Source: Lacrimispora defluvii (GTDB taxonomy: Bacteria > Bacillota > Clostridia > Lachnospirales > Lachnospiraceae). Taken from it: a stretch of DNA of 45,664 nucleotides. The stretch lies in assembly GCA_013036995.1 (NCBI GenBank), contig JAAOXG010000054.1, forward strand, positions 1 to 45,664, written 5' to 3'. The position numbers were made by a program, and so were the translations under genes. The notes below the pieces were generated by a model. That model saw nothing but the letters and a program-made list of their open reading frames with translations. It was not told where the DNA came from and did not search any database. Position 1 is the first letter of the stretch. Every line of letters begins with the position of its first letter. Of the stretch, positions 33,536 to 43,027 are shown piece by piece.

Positions 33536-35407
33536 CTAATTATGAAAGAATTCATACACGCTTTTAGCTGAACGGGAATTCATGCCTTCTGTAGCTTCCA
33601 GCTCTTCCAGTGTGGCTTCTTTCACGGCTTCCAGCCCCTTAAACCGGCGCATCAAAGCCTTTCTCCGCCCGGGGCCGATACCTGGAATGTCATCAAGAAT
33701 TGATTTTACCTGCCCTTTGCTTCTTAAACTTCTGTGATACTCAATGGCAAAACGGTGGGCTTCATCCTGAATTCTTGTGATCAGTTTAAACCCTTCTGAA
33801 TGCCGGTCAATGGGAATTTCCACATTGTTATAGTACAGTCCCCTGGTCCGGTGATTGTCATCTTTCACCATTCCGCATACAGGAATGGCAAGCCCCAGCT
33901 GTTCCATGACCTCCAGAGCGATGTTCACCTGGCCTTTTCCTCCATCCATCATGATTAAATCAGGGAAACGGGTAAAGCTTCCAAGTTCTTCCTCGACGCC
34001 CTTTTCCCTTAAGCTTTGCGCTTCCTGTAACCCATGGGAAAATCTTCTGGTCAGGACCTCATTCATGGAAGCATAGTCATTGGCTCCCTTTACCCATTTT
34101 ATCTTAAATTTCCTGTAATCATTCCGCTTGGGTCTGCCGTTTTCGTAAACGATCATGGACCCTACCGACTCAAAACCGCTTATATTGGAAATATCAAATG
34201 CCTCAATCCGTTTTACACCAGTAAGACCAAGCAGGCTTCCTACCTCATTCATGGCGCCGACCGTACGAAGCTCCTCCCGCTTAATCTTTTCTTTATCCTG
34301 AGAAAGCACCAGAGCCGCATTTCTCTCTGCCAGCTCTACAAGGCGTTCCTTCTGCCCCTTTTTGGGGATAATGAGTTTTACTTTCTGTCCCCGTTTGGCA
34401 GACAGCCACTCTCCAATTACCTCTTCCTCCTCAAGCTGGGTCTGAACCCATATCTCTCTTGGAATAAAGGGAGTTCCGGAATAGAACTGTTTTACAAAGC
34501 TGGTTAAAATCTGGCCGTTGTCTTCTGCAGTCGCCACATTCACATGGAAATGCTCTCTTCCGATCAGCTTTCCCTCACGCACAAAAAAGACCTGGACCAC
34601 AGCATCTTTTTCATCTTTTGCCATGGCGATAATATCCCGGTCTTCCATACCGCTGTCTGTGATCTTCTGTTTTTGGGCAATCTGTTTTACACTGGTTAAT
34701 AAATCTCTGTATTCAATGGCTTTTTCAAAATCCATCTCATCGGATGCAGCCTGCATCTTTTCTTCCAGCATGGCAATGACAGGCGCGTATTTGCCTCCAA
34801 GAAAATCAAGTACCTGGCCGATGGATTTCCCATAGTCTTCCTGGCTGATATATCCCTGGCAGGGAGCCTGACACTGTTTGATATGATAGTTTAAGCAGGG
34901 TCTTTCTTTCCCGATATCTCTGGGCAGATTCCGGCTGCAGGTTCTGATCTGATACAGCTTGTGAATCAGTTCAATGGTATCCTTTACCGCTCCTGCACTG
35001 GTATAGGGTCCAAAATATCTGCTTTTATCCTTTTTCATATCTCTGGAAAACAGGACTCTTGGAAATTCCTCGTACATGGTAACCTTAATGTAAGGATAAG
35101 TTTTATCATCCTTTAACATGGTGTTATAACGGGGGCGGTGCTCCTTGATTAAATTGCATTCCAATACAAGTGCTTCCAGTTCCGAGTCTGTTATAATGTA
35201 TTCAAAACGGGCGATTCTCGATACCATCTGTTCGATCTTTGCCGTTTTATTTCTGCTGCTTTGAAAATACTGCCTGACCCTGTTTTTTAAGCTGATGGCT
35301 TTTCCAACATAGATAATTTCGTCCCGCCTGTCGTGCATGATATACACACCAGGCTGGGACGGCAGTTTTTTTAATTCTTCTTCTATATTAAATTCGATGT
35401 GGTCCAC
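33536..35407 (-). CDS. uvrC: Excinuclease ABC subunit C
   Basis: 623 residues. The N-terminal GIY-YIG nuclease domain reads [32 protein letters not shown] Cys-rich [15 protein letters not shown], the UVR/UvrB-binding motif near [11 protein letters not shown], the RNase-H-like nuclease ([12 protein letters not shown]...[14 protein letters not shown]) and the C-terminal HhH pair ([33 protein letters not shown]) follow. It makes both incisions in nucleotide excision repair. The start is GTG at 35407. It follows the DUF1653 gene by 10 bases. Confidence 0.97.
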   Translation of the reverse strand: MDHIEFNIEEELKKLPSQPGVYIMHDRRDEIIYVGKAISLKNRVRQYFQSSRNKTAKIEQMVSRIARFEYIITDSELEALVLECNLIKEHRPRYNTMLKDDKTYPYIKVTMYEEFPRVLFSRDMKKDKSRYFGPYTSAGAVKDTIELIHKLYQIRTCSRNLPRDIGKERPCLNYHIKQCQAPCQGYISQEDYGKSIGQVLDFLGGKYAPVIAMLEEKMQAASDEMDFEKAIEYRDLLTSVKQIAQKQKITDSGMEDRDIIAMAKDEKDAVVQVFFVREGKLIGREHFHVNVATAEDNGQILTSFVKQFYSGTPFIPREIWVQTQLEEEEVIGEWLSAKRGQKVKLIIPKKGQKERLVELAERNAALVLSQDKEKIKREELRTVGAMNEVGSLLGLTGVKRIEAFDISNISGFESVGSMIVYENGRPKRNDYRKFKIKWVKGANDYASMNEVLTRRFSHGLQEAQSLREKGVEEELGSFTRFPDLIMMDGGKGQVNIALEVMEQLGLAIPVCGMVKDDNHRTRGLYYNNVEIPIDRHSEGFKLITRIQDEAHRFAIEYHRSLRSKGQVKSILDDIPGIGPGRRKALMRRFKGLEAVKEATLEELEATEGMNSRSAKSVYEFFHN

Positions 35408-35417
35408 CTGGTTCGAA

Positions 35418-35939
35418 TCACCTCAATCTTGTTCCGTCGTATTTGATCTGCAGCTCCAGATAACGCTCTACTGCGTAGTATTTTTCTTCCGGCTCTGAAT
35501 CCGCTCTTCCAATCTCCATGATTTCACAGATTGCAAGCAGCTCTTCCGCCGTAAATTTGTCTTTATAGGTTCTTAAGACCTCCAGTTTCTCATGATACGT
35601 CTCTGCGTCAAGAAATGCAAGCAGATTTTTATTGGGACCGTGGTGTTCTTCTTTCTTTCCCTCTTCTTTTTGTTCCGCCTCCGGCTGGTCCTTAGAATCA
35701 GAATCCTTTAAATCCACCCGCTCAAACCGGTACTTTTGAAGAACATCCGGATATTTTTCATGATCCACCTCGCTGATAAACATGGAGAGAGGACGTACAT
35801 AAACATCAAAGGTTCCGTACAGAGCCTGATAAACTACCATCTTTTCTCTGGTCTCGGAATGAATCGCAACTGCTACCACCTGATACATCTTATCCTTAAA
35901 ATGTCTGTAAAATTCTCCTGGTCTTGGTGTTCTCTCCAT
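35418..35939 (-). CDS. DUF1653 domain protein
   Basis: 173 residues from ATG 35939 with GAGG about 7 bases upstream. Residues about 5-70 are a DUF1653 domain ([53 protein letters not shown]). The middle is a charged Lys/Glu-rich linker and the C-terminus a helical domain ([38 protein letters not shown]). DUF1653 has no firm function. The gene is nested between a lipoprotein gene, whose stop it almost touches, and uvrC. Confidence 0.8.
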   Translation of the reverse strand: MERTPRPGEFYRHFKDKMYQVVAVAIHSETREKMVVYQALYGTFDVYVRPLSMFISEVDHEKYPDVLQKYRFERVDLKDSDSKDQPEAEQKEEGKKEEHHGPNKNLLAFLDAETYHEKLEVLRTYKDKFTAEELLAICEIMEIGRADSEPEEKYYAVERYLELQIKYDGTRLR

Positions 35940-35947
35940 CGCTTTCC

Positions 35948-37399
35948 TCACTTTTCATTTCTTAAACCGCCTGTGGTCACGATCACAACAGGTGGCTTAT
36001 CCCTTTTTTCTTTTTTTTCTGAATCTTCCCCGGACTTCGCCTGCTGCCTGGTTGTCTCTTCTTCCACCGCGCCTTCCAGACTCTTCTCCGCCTCACTCCG
36101 GGCTTTGACAGGAGCCTGTGTGGTTTCCGCAGCGGTAGTTTTCGATTCTTCCTCTTTCGTTGCTCTTTGCCGGGCAATCCTGGCCTCTTCCTTTTTCGCC
36201 TCTTCCTCAGATAACAGGGCATCCCAGGTATAACGGTTGGAGGCACTCCAAAGAATCCATTGGTCGTACCCTGCATCGTAAACCGCCTGGATCTGTTCTC
36301 TGACTTCTTTTTTCCCATATGGAATATGGTGATCCAGATAAGAAGCAGTAAAGTCCTGAAGCCAGGGACGTACCTCCGCCTGTTTTACTGCCTCTCCACG
36401 GGTCTTTTCCAAATCTGATTTAGAAAGCTTTAAGGCTGCACGAATGGTCTTATAAGGTTCTGTATCCGGATGATCGATTCCGAAATTACCGTCGCCGTAG
36501 TGGGACGGATAAATCATCGGGCAGATATAGTCCAGATGATTTGCCATATCACTGTAAACCTGTCCCACTGCCTGGGCATCCACATTGCTGCCGATAATAG
36601 TCCCGAACACATCGGCTGAAACCGTGATATTCCTGGCAGAGAGTTTCCCATAGGCGTACTGAATGAACTCTGTAATTATATCGGTTTTAGAACGTCCCTT
36701 GGTCTCATCCCCATCAAAAACCACCTGCTTCATGGAGCTGTCCGTAGCAAACCGGATGTAGTCAAACTGGACTTCGTCAAAGCCTGCTCTGGAAGCAGCT
36801 TCTCCCACTTCTACAAGATAATCCCAGACTTCCGTGCGGTACGGATTCACCCACGCAAGTCCCTTATTATCTCTGTGCAGACTTCCATCCTTGTTTTTTA
36901 AGCTCCATTCCGGTTTCTGCTCCGCCAGATAGGGATCACGAAATGCCACCACCCTTGCAATGGTATAGATTCCCTTTGCTTTTAACTGTGCCATCATGGC
37001 AGGCATATCCTGAATATACTTTTTCTCCGCTCCGATTTCCTTTACCGTGGGAGCACCGTCCATTGCAAACGTAATCCTGCCGTCATCATTCTTAACATCG
37101 ATTACGACTGCATTGATTTCTGTACCCTCAATCTTGTCAAGAATAGCCTGAAGGCCCTCAGATCCTGCCATATATCCGGAGATATAGATTCCCTTTACTT
37201 TCACTGGGGGTTTCTTCGGAAGCGCCGTCACTGGAAGAGTCTCCTCCTGCTTGTCCGACTCACTGCCTTCACTGGAATCGTCAGTTGTCTCGTCACTGGA
37301 AGGACTGTTCTTCTGAGTATCAGGCATACCTTTATATCTGCTGCATCCGGACGCTACTAATGAGCATACAATTACTGCTAAAAGCCATCGTTTCATCAT
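35948..37399 (-). CDS. Lipoprotein with putative glycoside hydrolase domain (DUF4015-type)
   Basis: 483 residues. A lipoprotein-type signal (MMKRWLLAVIVCSLVASGC) puts the modified Cys at 19. An acidic Ser-rich linker leads to a TIM-barrel-like domain at about 65-390 (KGIYISGYMAGSEGLQAILDKIEGTEINAVVIDVKNDDGRITF ... GFDEVQFDYIRFATD ... ISADVFGT-like VSADVFGTIIG ... CPMIYPSHYG), matching the putative glycoside hydrolase family PF13200. The C-terminus is a long low-complexity Lys/Glu/Thr tail. It is probably anchored outside the membrane, acting on cell wall or envelope sugar; no activity is proven. A promoter at 37454-37482 makes it the first gene of the operon reaching crh. Confidence 0.85.
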   Translation of the reverse strand: MMKRWLLAVIVCSLVASGCSRYKGMPDTQKNSPSSDETTDDSSEGSESDKQEETLPVTALPKKPPVKVKGIYISGYMAGSEGLQAILDKIEGTEINAVVIDVKNDDGRITFAMDGAPTVKEIGAEKKYIQDMPAMMAQLKAKGIYTIARVVAFRDPYLAEQKPEWSLKNKDGSLHRDNKGLAWVNPYRTEVWDYLVEVGEAASRAGFDEVQFDYIRFATDSSMKQVVFDGDETKGRSKTDIITEFIQYAYGKLSARNITVSADVFGTIIGSNVDAQAVGQVYSDMANHLDYICPMIYPSHYGDGNFGIDHPDTEPYKTIRAALKLSKSDLEKTRGEAVKQAEVRPWLQDFTASYLDHHIPYGKKEVREQIQAVYDAGYDQWILWSASNRYTWDALLSEEEAKKEEARIARQRATKEEESKTTAAETTQAPVKARSEAEKSLEGAVEEETTRQQAKSGEDSEKKEKRDKPPVVIVTTGGLRNEK

Positions 37400-37453
37400 T
37401 TCACTTTCACTTTCTTTATGGTCTTCAGTGTTTTATTGTAATAATTATTTAAT

Positions 37454-37482
37454 ATTTTACCACATTTTGTAAAATTTTCCAA
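37454..37482 (-). promoter_or_regulatory. Promoter of the long lipoprotein-uvrC-hprK-crh operon
   Basis: On the minus strand TTGGAA (37482-37477), a 17-base spacer and TAAAAT (37459-37454), in AT-rich sequence about 55 bases upstream of the lipoprotein gene. Confidence 0.6.
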
Positions 37483-37522
37483 ATAAATTTAATAATCCGG
37501 ATGCAGCCCTTTGCTGCATGAA

Positions 37523-38293
37523 TTAAAAACCAGTGATTTCATAAACCGGATACTCCCGGTCAAAATGATATCCAAGTTTTTGGGAAAGCGCCACAGAACC
37601 GGGGTTTTGTGCATCCCAGCTTGGATAAAGTCCTCTTTTTAAGCATTCCAGAATCAGCTTTGCTCCGCAGGCCAATGCCAGTCCCTGACGCCTGCAATCG
37701 TTTCTGGTATCAATCTCAATTTCAATACCGCCCCGGTAAACCGTGTAGGAGGAAGCACCGGAAACCACCTGATCTCCCAAAAGAGCGGCGACTCCGATTC
37801 CCCTTTTTTTATAATCTTCATAGTCTTCAAACTGGGAGCACAGATCTTCGGACCAGCTGTGCTCCAGTACCTGATTGTAAATCTCTTCATCAATCAGGCG
37901 AAGGGAAAAGCGGGGCGAAAGACTTTCTACAGCTCTTGTTAATACCTCTTTATCAAAAACATCCGGCTCTTTCTTGATTGCATAACGGATCCGTCTTGTG
38001 GCAGATGATTTCCATACTGTCTCAATGGCTTGGGACCATGCCTCATCCTTCGGAACCATAATGATAAAATCAGATTTCCTTCCTGATGGTTTATTTCTAA
38101 TTAATTCTTCGTCTGGCTTCCCGGAAAAAAAGCAGAAATCCCCAATTACAAGCTGGGCTGACTGGGGGGCTTTCTCCTGGTCGGCAAAGGCCCTTCCCAT
38201 GACATTTTGCAGGCAGGACCAGATCAGTGTTTCCTCCCAACCAGTAAACAGAGGTTCCAGAATGGATTTGTCCTCAATTTCTATGGCTCCCAT
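37523..38293 (-). CDS. GNAT-family N-acetyltransferase (ZmaR-like, acetyltransf 2 type)
   Basis: 256 residues from ATG 38293, with GAGGAG 5 bases upstream; the longer frame to 38332 overlaps tag and is rejected. The N-terminal half is the less conserved part of the GNAT_acetyltr_2 group; the C-terminal half carries GVAALLGDQVVSGASSYTVYRGGIEIEIDTRNDCRRQGLALACGAKLI, where RRQGLA is the acetyl-CoA pyrophosphate loop. The substrate is unknown. It is third in the map-tag-GNAT run. A weak GCAGC/GCTGC hairpin follows at 37,500-37,520. Confidence 0.8.
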   Translation of the reverse strand: MGAIEIEDKSILEPLFTGWEETLIWSCLQNVMGRAFADQEKAPQSAQLVIGDFCFFSGKPDEELIRNKPSGRKSDFIIMVPKDEAWSQAIETVWKSSATRRIRYAIKKEPDVFDKEVLTRAVESLSPRFSLRLIDEEIYNQVLEHSWSEDLCSQFEDYEDYKKRGIGVAALLGDQVVSGASSYTVYRGGIEIEIDTRNDCRRQGLALACGAKLILECLKRGLYPSWDAQNPGSVALSQKLGYHFDREYPVYEITGF

Positions 38294-38307
38294 GGTTTCT
38301 CCTCGTC

Positions 38308-38865
38308 TTATGAATGCTGTCTGCAGACACACCCCAGTTCGTGGTCATTGACAACCCCAACTGCCTGCAGATAGGAATAAACGGTTACAGATCCCACAAA
38401 GGACATCCCTCTTTTTTTCAAATCTTTGGATATCTGATCGGACAGGTCTGTTTTTACCTGGAAATTATCATCCTGATTTACAATGATCGTTCCGCCTGTA
38501 AATCCCCACAGATAGTTTGAAAAGGAACCAAATTCCTTTTGTATCTCCATGAATATGCGGGTATTTTTCACTGCAGCCTCAACTTTTCTTCTGTTTCTGA
38601 TAATTCCGGGGTTGTTCATAAGCTCATTTAGCTTTTCTTCCTTATATGCCACAACCTTCTCCGGATCAAAACCGTCAAATGCTTCCCGAAACGCTTCCCG
38701 CTTATTTAACACGGTAATCCAGGAAAGCCCTGCCTGAAAGGTCTCTAACAGAAACATCTCATATAATTTATCATCGTCATAAACAGGGACTCCCCACTCC
38801 TCATCATGATATTTTACGTAAATGGGCAGTGATTCATTTACCCAAAAGCAGCGTTTTTTATCCAT
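38308..38865 (-). CDS. tag: DNA-3-methyladenine glycosylase I
   Basis: 185 residues from ATG 38865 (MDKKRCFWVNESLPIYVKYHDEEWG), the standard Tag length; the longer frame inside map is rejected. The zinc site is visible as Cys near residue 5, His in KYHDEEWG, and the C-terminal NDHELGCVCR. FQAGLSWITVLNKREAFREAF is the conserved helix-hairpin region. It removes 3-methyladenine from alkylated DNA. Its ATG shares one base with the map stop (TAATG). Confidence 0.95.
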   Translation of the reverse strand: MDKKRCFWVNESLPIYVKYHDEEWGVPVYDDDKLYEMFLLETFQAGLSWITVLNKREAFREAFDGFDPEKVVAYKEEKLNELMNNPGIIRNRRKVEAAVKNTRIFMEIQKEFGSFSNYLWGFTGGTIIVNQDDNFQVKTDLSDQISKDLKKRGMSFVGSVTVYSYLQAVGVVNDHELGCVCRQHS

Positions 38866-39737
38866 TATCTGGCAAGCACCTCCGGTCCATCTTCTGTAAT
38901 TAATACGGTATATTCCCATTGGGCAGACAGGCTGCCATCCTTTGTGTAAATGGTCCAGCCATCAGTATCATCCTGTACTACATCAGCCTTTCCAGCATTG
39001 ACCATAGGCTCAATGGTAAAAATCATTCCAGGAACTAAAAGCATATCCGTTCCCCTGGTTCCGATATGGCTGACCCATGGCTCTTCATGAAATTCCACAC
39101 CAACTCCATGTCCGCCGATTTCTCTTACCACGGTAAACCCATTGGCATAAATGTATTCAGAGATTACGGCACCGATATCCCCTAAATGTCCCCAGGCTCT
39201 CGCTTCTTTTAATGCCAGATCCACACTTTCCTTTGTTACACGGACCAGCTTTTCAGCTTCCGGAGAAACCTTACCCATGCAGTACATTCTGGAAGCATCT
39301 GCGTAATAGCCATCCACAATGGTGGTCACATCCACGTTAATGATGTCGCCTTCTTTTAAAATTCTTTTGGGATCAGGAATTCCATGGCAGACTACCTCGT
39401 TGATAGAGGTACAGACACTTTTGGGATAGCCTTCAAAATTAAGAGGTGCCGGGATCCCGCCCAGACGGAGGGTGGTTTCGTGAACCAGAGTATTTAAATC
39501 CTCTGTACTGATTCCGGGACGGATCTTCTCACTAACCAGATCAAGAATCTGATTGTTAATAACACCAGCGTGGCGTATTCCTTCAATCTGGGCAGGTGTC
39601 TTAATCATGGAGTGATCCGGCACTTCATCTCCCATGATTTCATAATTTTCAAGCTTTCTGTCAAATTCCAGATGACAGGTCTTATATTTCTTTCCGCTGC
39701 CGCACCAGCAGGGGTCGTTTCTTCCTATTTTAAACAT
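38865..39737 (-). CDS. map: Methionine aminopeptidase with N-terminal SEC-C zinc motif
   Basis: 290 residues. The N-terminal 25 residues form a SEC-C motif (GRNDPCWCGSGKKYKTCH), a zinc finger thought to help ribosome contact. The pita-bread domain follows, with metal ligands in INVDVTTIVDGYYADASRMY, GHGVGVEFHEEPW and FTIEPMVNAG, and the final GSLSAQWEYTVLITEDG. It removes the start Met from new proteins. AGGAGGAG precedes the ATG. It is first of the map-tag-GNAT operon. Confidence 0.96.
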   Translation of the reverse strand: MFKIGRNDPCWCGSGKKYKTCHLEFDRKLENYEIMGDEVPDHSMIKTPAQIEGIRHAGVINNQILDLVSEKIRPGISTEDLNTLVHETTLRLGGIPAPLNFEGYPKSVCTSINEVVCHGIPDPKRILKEGDIINVDVTTIVDGYYADASRMYCMGKVSPEAEKLVRVTKESVDLALKEARAWGHLGDIGAVISEYIYANGFTVVREIGGHGVGVEFHEEPWVSHIGTRGTDMLLVPGMIFTIEPMVNAGKADVVQDDTDGWTIYTKDGSLSAQWEYTVLITEDGPEVLAR

Positions 39738-39891
39738 ATTTCTCCTCCTTCTTACTACAACGTTTTAACACGTTTAGAGCCTGTTGTAAAGTGTTTCAGC
39801 CAAATATGGACAGATAAAAGCCATGGTATTTTCCGTTCTTCTATGTTACAATCTTAAGTATTGTAAAAATGAACGCGTTACGGAGGGACAA

Positions 39892-41370
39892 ATGAAACCA
39901 GGATTTGATAACAACAAGTATTTAACCATGCAGTCAGAGCACATTAAGGAGCGGATCAGCCAGTTCGGGGACAAGCTCTATCTGGAATTCGGAGGAAAGT
40001 TATTTGATGACTACCACGCTTCCAGAGTGCTTCCAGGATTTGAGCCGGACAGCAAGCTTCGTATGCTGATGCAGCTTACTGATCAGGCAGAAATTGTAAT
40101 TGCCATCAGCGCTGCTGACATTGAAAAGAACAAAATCCGCCACGATCTTGGCATTACATATGATGTGGATGTATTCCGTCTCATTCAGTCCTTTACAGAC
40201 AAGGGACTTTATGTGGGAAGTGTTGTTATTACCCAGTACTCCGGTCAGAAAGCTGCAGACGTATTTAAGGGGAAGCTGGAATCAATGGGAATTAAGGTGT
40301 ACCGCCATTATATCATTGACGGCTATCCTGCCAGCATTTCCTTAATTGTAAGTGATGAGGGTTATGGCAGAAATGACTATATTGAAACCTCCAAACCCTT
40401 GGTGATCATCACTGCACCGGGACCTGGCAGCGGAAAGATGGCCACCTGTTTATCCCAGCTTTATCACGAAAACAAGAGAGGGGTAAAGGCTGGTTATGCC
40501 AAGTTTGAAACCTTCCCTATCTGGAATATTCCGTTAAAGCATCCGGTGAATCTTGCTTATGAAGCAGCTACTGCTGATTTAAATGATGTAAATATGATCG
40601 ATCCCTTCCATTTGGAAGCTTATGGGTTAACTACTGTAAATTATAACCGGGATGTGGAAATTTTTCCGGTATTAAGTGCAATCTTTGAGGGAATTTATGG
40701 AGAATGTCCTTACAAATCCCCTACGGACATGGGTGTGAACATGGCCGGGCATTGTATCGTGGATGATGAAATCTGCAAGGAAGCGTCACGCCAGGAAATT
40801 ATCAGACGTTATTATCAGGCATTATCCCGTCTGGCAAAAGACATGGGATCCAAGGATGAGGTATATAAAATCGAACTGTTGATGAAGCAGGCCAAGATTA
40901 ATACGGAGATGAGAAAAACGGTAGGCGCTGCCAATGAGCTGGCCCAGAAAAACGGTTCTCCTGCTGCTGCACTTTTGCTGGGTGACGATACCATAGTAAC
41001 AGGTAAAACTACTAATCTGCTGGGAGCCTCTGCTGCTCTCTTGCTGAATGCAGTGAAGGTTCTGGGAAATATCCCTCACGATGTCCATTTGATTTCTCCT
41101 TCCGCCATTGAACCGATTCAGAAATTAAAGGTTAAATATCTGGGAAGCAAAAACCCCAGACTTCATACCGATGAAGTGCTGATCGCCCTGTCCGCTTCTG
41201 CCGCCACAGATGTGAATGCGCAGATTGCGTTAGAGCAGCTTCCCCGGTTAAAAGGGACGGATGCCCACACGTCTGTCCTGCTCTCTGATGTAGATGTGAA
41301 AATCTTTAAAAGATTAGGAATCCACCTTACCTGCGAACCGATCTATGAGCAGAAGAAAATATACCATTAA
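39892..41370 (+). CDS. DUF1846 family protein
   Basis: 493 residues from ATG 39892 with GGAGG 6 bases upstream; the frame to 39823 adds non-conserved residues. It matches the DUF1846 family throughout: GFDNNKYLTMQSEHIKERISQFGDKLYLEFGGKLFDDYHASRVLPGF near the start, a P-loop-like ITAPGPGSGKMATCLSQLYHE near 190, HPVNLAYEAATADLNDVNMIDPFHLEAYG, and a conserved C-terminal KTVGAANELAQ. Structures exist for the family but no firm function. It stands alone on the plus strand, divergent from map; a weak TACAAT -10 lies at 39847-39852. Confidence 0.92.
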   Translation: MKPGFDNNKYLTMQSEHIKERISQFGDKLYLEFGGKLFDDYHASRVLPGFEPDSKLRMLMQLTDQAEIVIAISAADIEKNKIRHDLGITYDVDVFRLIQSFTDKGLYVGSVVITQYSGQKAADVFKGKLESMGIKVYRHYIIDGYPASISLIVSDEGYGRNDYIETSKPLVIITAPGPGSGKMATCLSQLYHENKRGVKAGYAKFETFPIWNIPLKHPVNLAYEAATADLNDVNMIDPFHLEAYGLTTVNYNRDVEIFPVLSAIFEGIYGECPYKSPTDMGVNMAGHCIVDDEICKEASRQEIIRRYYQALSRLAKDMGSKDEVYKIELLMKQAKINTEMRKTVGAANELAQKNGSPAAALLLGDDTIVTGKTTNLLGASAALLLNAVKVLGNIPHDVHLISPSAIEPIQKLKVKYLGSKNPRLHTDEVLIALSASAATDVNAQIALEQLPRLKGTDAHTSVLLSDVDVKIFKRLGIHLTCEPIYEQKKIYH

Positions 41371-41503
41371 AACCTGTATATAAATAAACTATTTATTGAT
41401 AAAAACAATCACTGCCGCTGTACAGATAGAGAAACACAATTGGAAGTTCTATGTATTCAATGTTAATATTAATATATTAAATTTTACAAAGGGGTGTTTC
41501 AAA

Positions 41504-41992
41504 ATGGAAATGAAAAAAGAAGTCAGTGTACAGAAGATCAAAAAAGATGCAGAGGAATTATTCCGGGGTGGATTCTTCTGTTCGGAAGCCGTCGTATCTT
41601 CCATTCGGGACAACTTTGAACTTGATGTTCCAGATATGGTAATCGCCATGGCCTCCGGGTTTCCCGTAGGAATCGGACGTTCCAAGTGCGTATGCGGAGC
41701 CGTGTCCGGCGGCGTTATGTCTCTTGGCCTTTTCTTTGGACGTACCCGGCAGGGGGATCCAAAGGTGGAAAAGAACCTTTTATTGGCCAATGAGCTTCAC
41801 GACTATTTTAAAACAGCCAATGGAAAGAACTCTCTTTGCTGTCGTGTCCTCACAAGAGAATTTGATATGGCAAGCGGGGAACACAAGGAGCAATGCATTG
41901 CGTTTACCGGTCTGGTTGCTGAAAAGGTGGCACAGATTATAGTCCGGGAATTTGAACTTGTGAATATTGATGAACTTGTAACAGCGGGGTGA
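41504..41992 (+). CDS. C_GCAxxG_C_C family (putative redox-active) protein
   Basis: 162 residues from ATG 41504, with AAAGGGG upstream; the upstream AT-rich in-frame codons are rejected. The family pattern is visible: Cys in GGFFCSEAVVSSI, the core CGAVSGGVMSLGLFFGR, a later CC in KNSLCCRVL and a final Cys in HKEQCIAFTGLVAEKVAQI. These Cys positions are thought to bind metal or act in redox chemistry; the role is unproven. Its stop overlaps the start of the TDT transporter gene (TGATG), so the two are coupled and probably work together. Confidence 0.88.
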   Translation: MEMKKEVSVQKIKKDAEELFRGGFFCSEAVVSSIRDNFELDVPDMVIAMASGFPVGIGRSKCVCGAVSGGVMSLGLFFGRTRQGDPKVEKNLLLANELHDYFKTANGKNSLCCRVLTREFDMASGEHKEQCIAFTGLVAEKVAQIIVREFELVNIDELVTAG

Positions 41993-42945
41993 TGGGTATG
42001 AGGGACTTAATAAAACGTGTGCCTGTACCTATGTCAGGGGTTATGCTTGGGTGTGCTGCTCTGGGTAATTTACTCCAGAGTTATTCCGAGAGTATCCGCT
42101 ATCTGTTTGGAGCCATATCCTTTTTACTTTTTATCCTTCTTCTGCTTAAAGCAGTATTGTATCCCAATGCGGTTAAGGAGGATTTGAAAAATCCAATCAT
42201 GATGAGTGTATCTGCCACATTTCCCATGGGTACTATGTTGTTGTCTGTTTACATAAAGCCTATTTCCTATACAGTGGCTTTTACCATCTGGATTTTGGCG
42301 ATTGCTCTTCATCTTCTGCTGATTCTTATGTTTACTTACCGGTTTATGAGAAAAATCAATATGAAGAACGTATATGCCAGTTATTTTATCGTGTATGTGG
42401 GCATAGCCGCTGCAGGAATTACCGCTCCGGCTTATCAGATGCAATTTATTGGAACAGCCGCTTTCTGGTTTGGGTTTATCAGTTTCATTGCTTTACTTGT
42501 GCTGGTTGGGTACCGGCATATCAAATACTCTGAAATACCAGAACCGGCACAGGCACTGTTTTGTATTTTCACAGCCCCTGGGAGCCTGTGTCTGGCAGCC
42601 TATCTGCAATCGGTGGAGGAGAAAAGCCTGGTTCTTGTGATAGGGCTGGCTGTAATATCCTTTGCATTGTATGTATTGGTACTGGCTGGTTTAATTCCGC
42701 TTTTGCAATTGCCATTTTATCCAAGTTATTCTGCCTTCACGTTTCCATTTGTCATTAGCGCCATTGCATCGAAGCAGACTGCTGGCTTTCTTATGAAAAA
42801 TGGAATCCAGGCATCATACCTGCAGCCAGTTATATGGATCCAGACGATCCTTGCTATGCTGCTTGTCTGCTACACGCTTTTGCGATACTGTATGTTTTTA
42901 TTGCAGGTTAAGGGTTCGCCAGTAAAAGCGAATGCTGCTAATTAA
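41992..42945 (+). CDS. TDT-family (TehA/SLAC1-like) membrane transporter
   Basis: 317 residues with about ten predicted membrane helices. It opens with KRVPVPMSGVMLGCAALGNLLQ, the usual first helix of TehA-type proteins with a Pro-rich entry, and keeps the FTAPGSLCLAAYL and YPSYSAFTFPFVISAIA segments. The TDT family includes anion channels and exporters (tellurite resistance TehA, sulfite, dicarboxylate). The substrate is unknown. The coupled C_GCAxxG_C_C gene hints at a sulfur or metalloid anion (inference). An alternative start is ATG 41998. Confidence 0.88.
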   Translation: MGMRDLIKRVPVPMSGVMLGCAALGNLLQSYSESIRYLFGAISFLLFILLLLKAVLYPNAVKEDLKNPIMMSVSATFPMGTMLLSVYIKPISYTVAFTIWILAIALHLLLILMFTYRFMRKINMKNVYASYFIVYVGIAAAGITAPAYQMQFIGTAAFWFGFISFIALLVLVGYRHIKYSEIPEPAQALFCIFTAPGSLCLAAYLQSVEEKSLVLVIGLAVISFALYVLVLAGLIPLLQLPFYPSYSAFTFPFVISAIASKQTAGFLMKNGIQASYLQPVIWIQTILAMLLVCYTLLRYCMFLLQVKGSPVKANAAN

Positions 42946-42965
42946 GATAAAGTTTTGACCTTAGA

Positions 42966-43003
42966 ACGGGAGCTGTTGCTTTTACGCAACAGCTCCGTTT
43001 ATT
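42966..43003. terminator. Bidirectional terminator, TDT transporter / surface protein
   Basis: GGAGCTGTTGC (42969-42979) and GCAACAGCTCC (42986-42996) form a perfect 11-base-pair stem with T-rich flanks, between convergent genes. Confidence 0.85.
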
Positions 43004-43027
43004 CTTATATCAATTCAGTTTCAACTC

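Noticed and set aside
33465-33555. hprK starting at 33555
   Set aside because: This would overlap uvrC; AAGGAG is correctly placed before ATG 33465 and the family start matches there.
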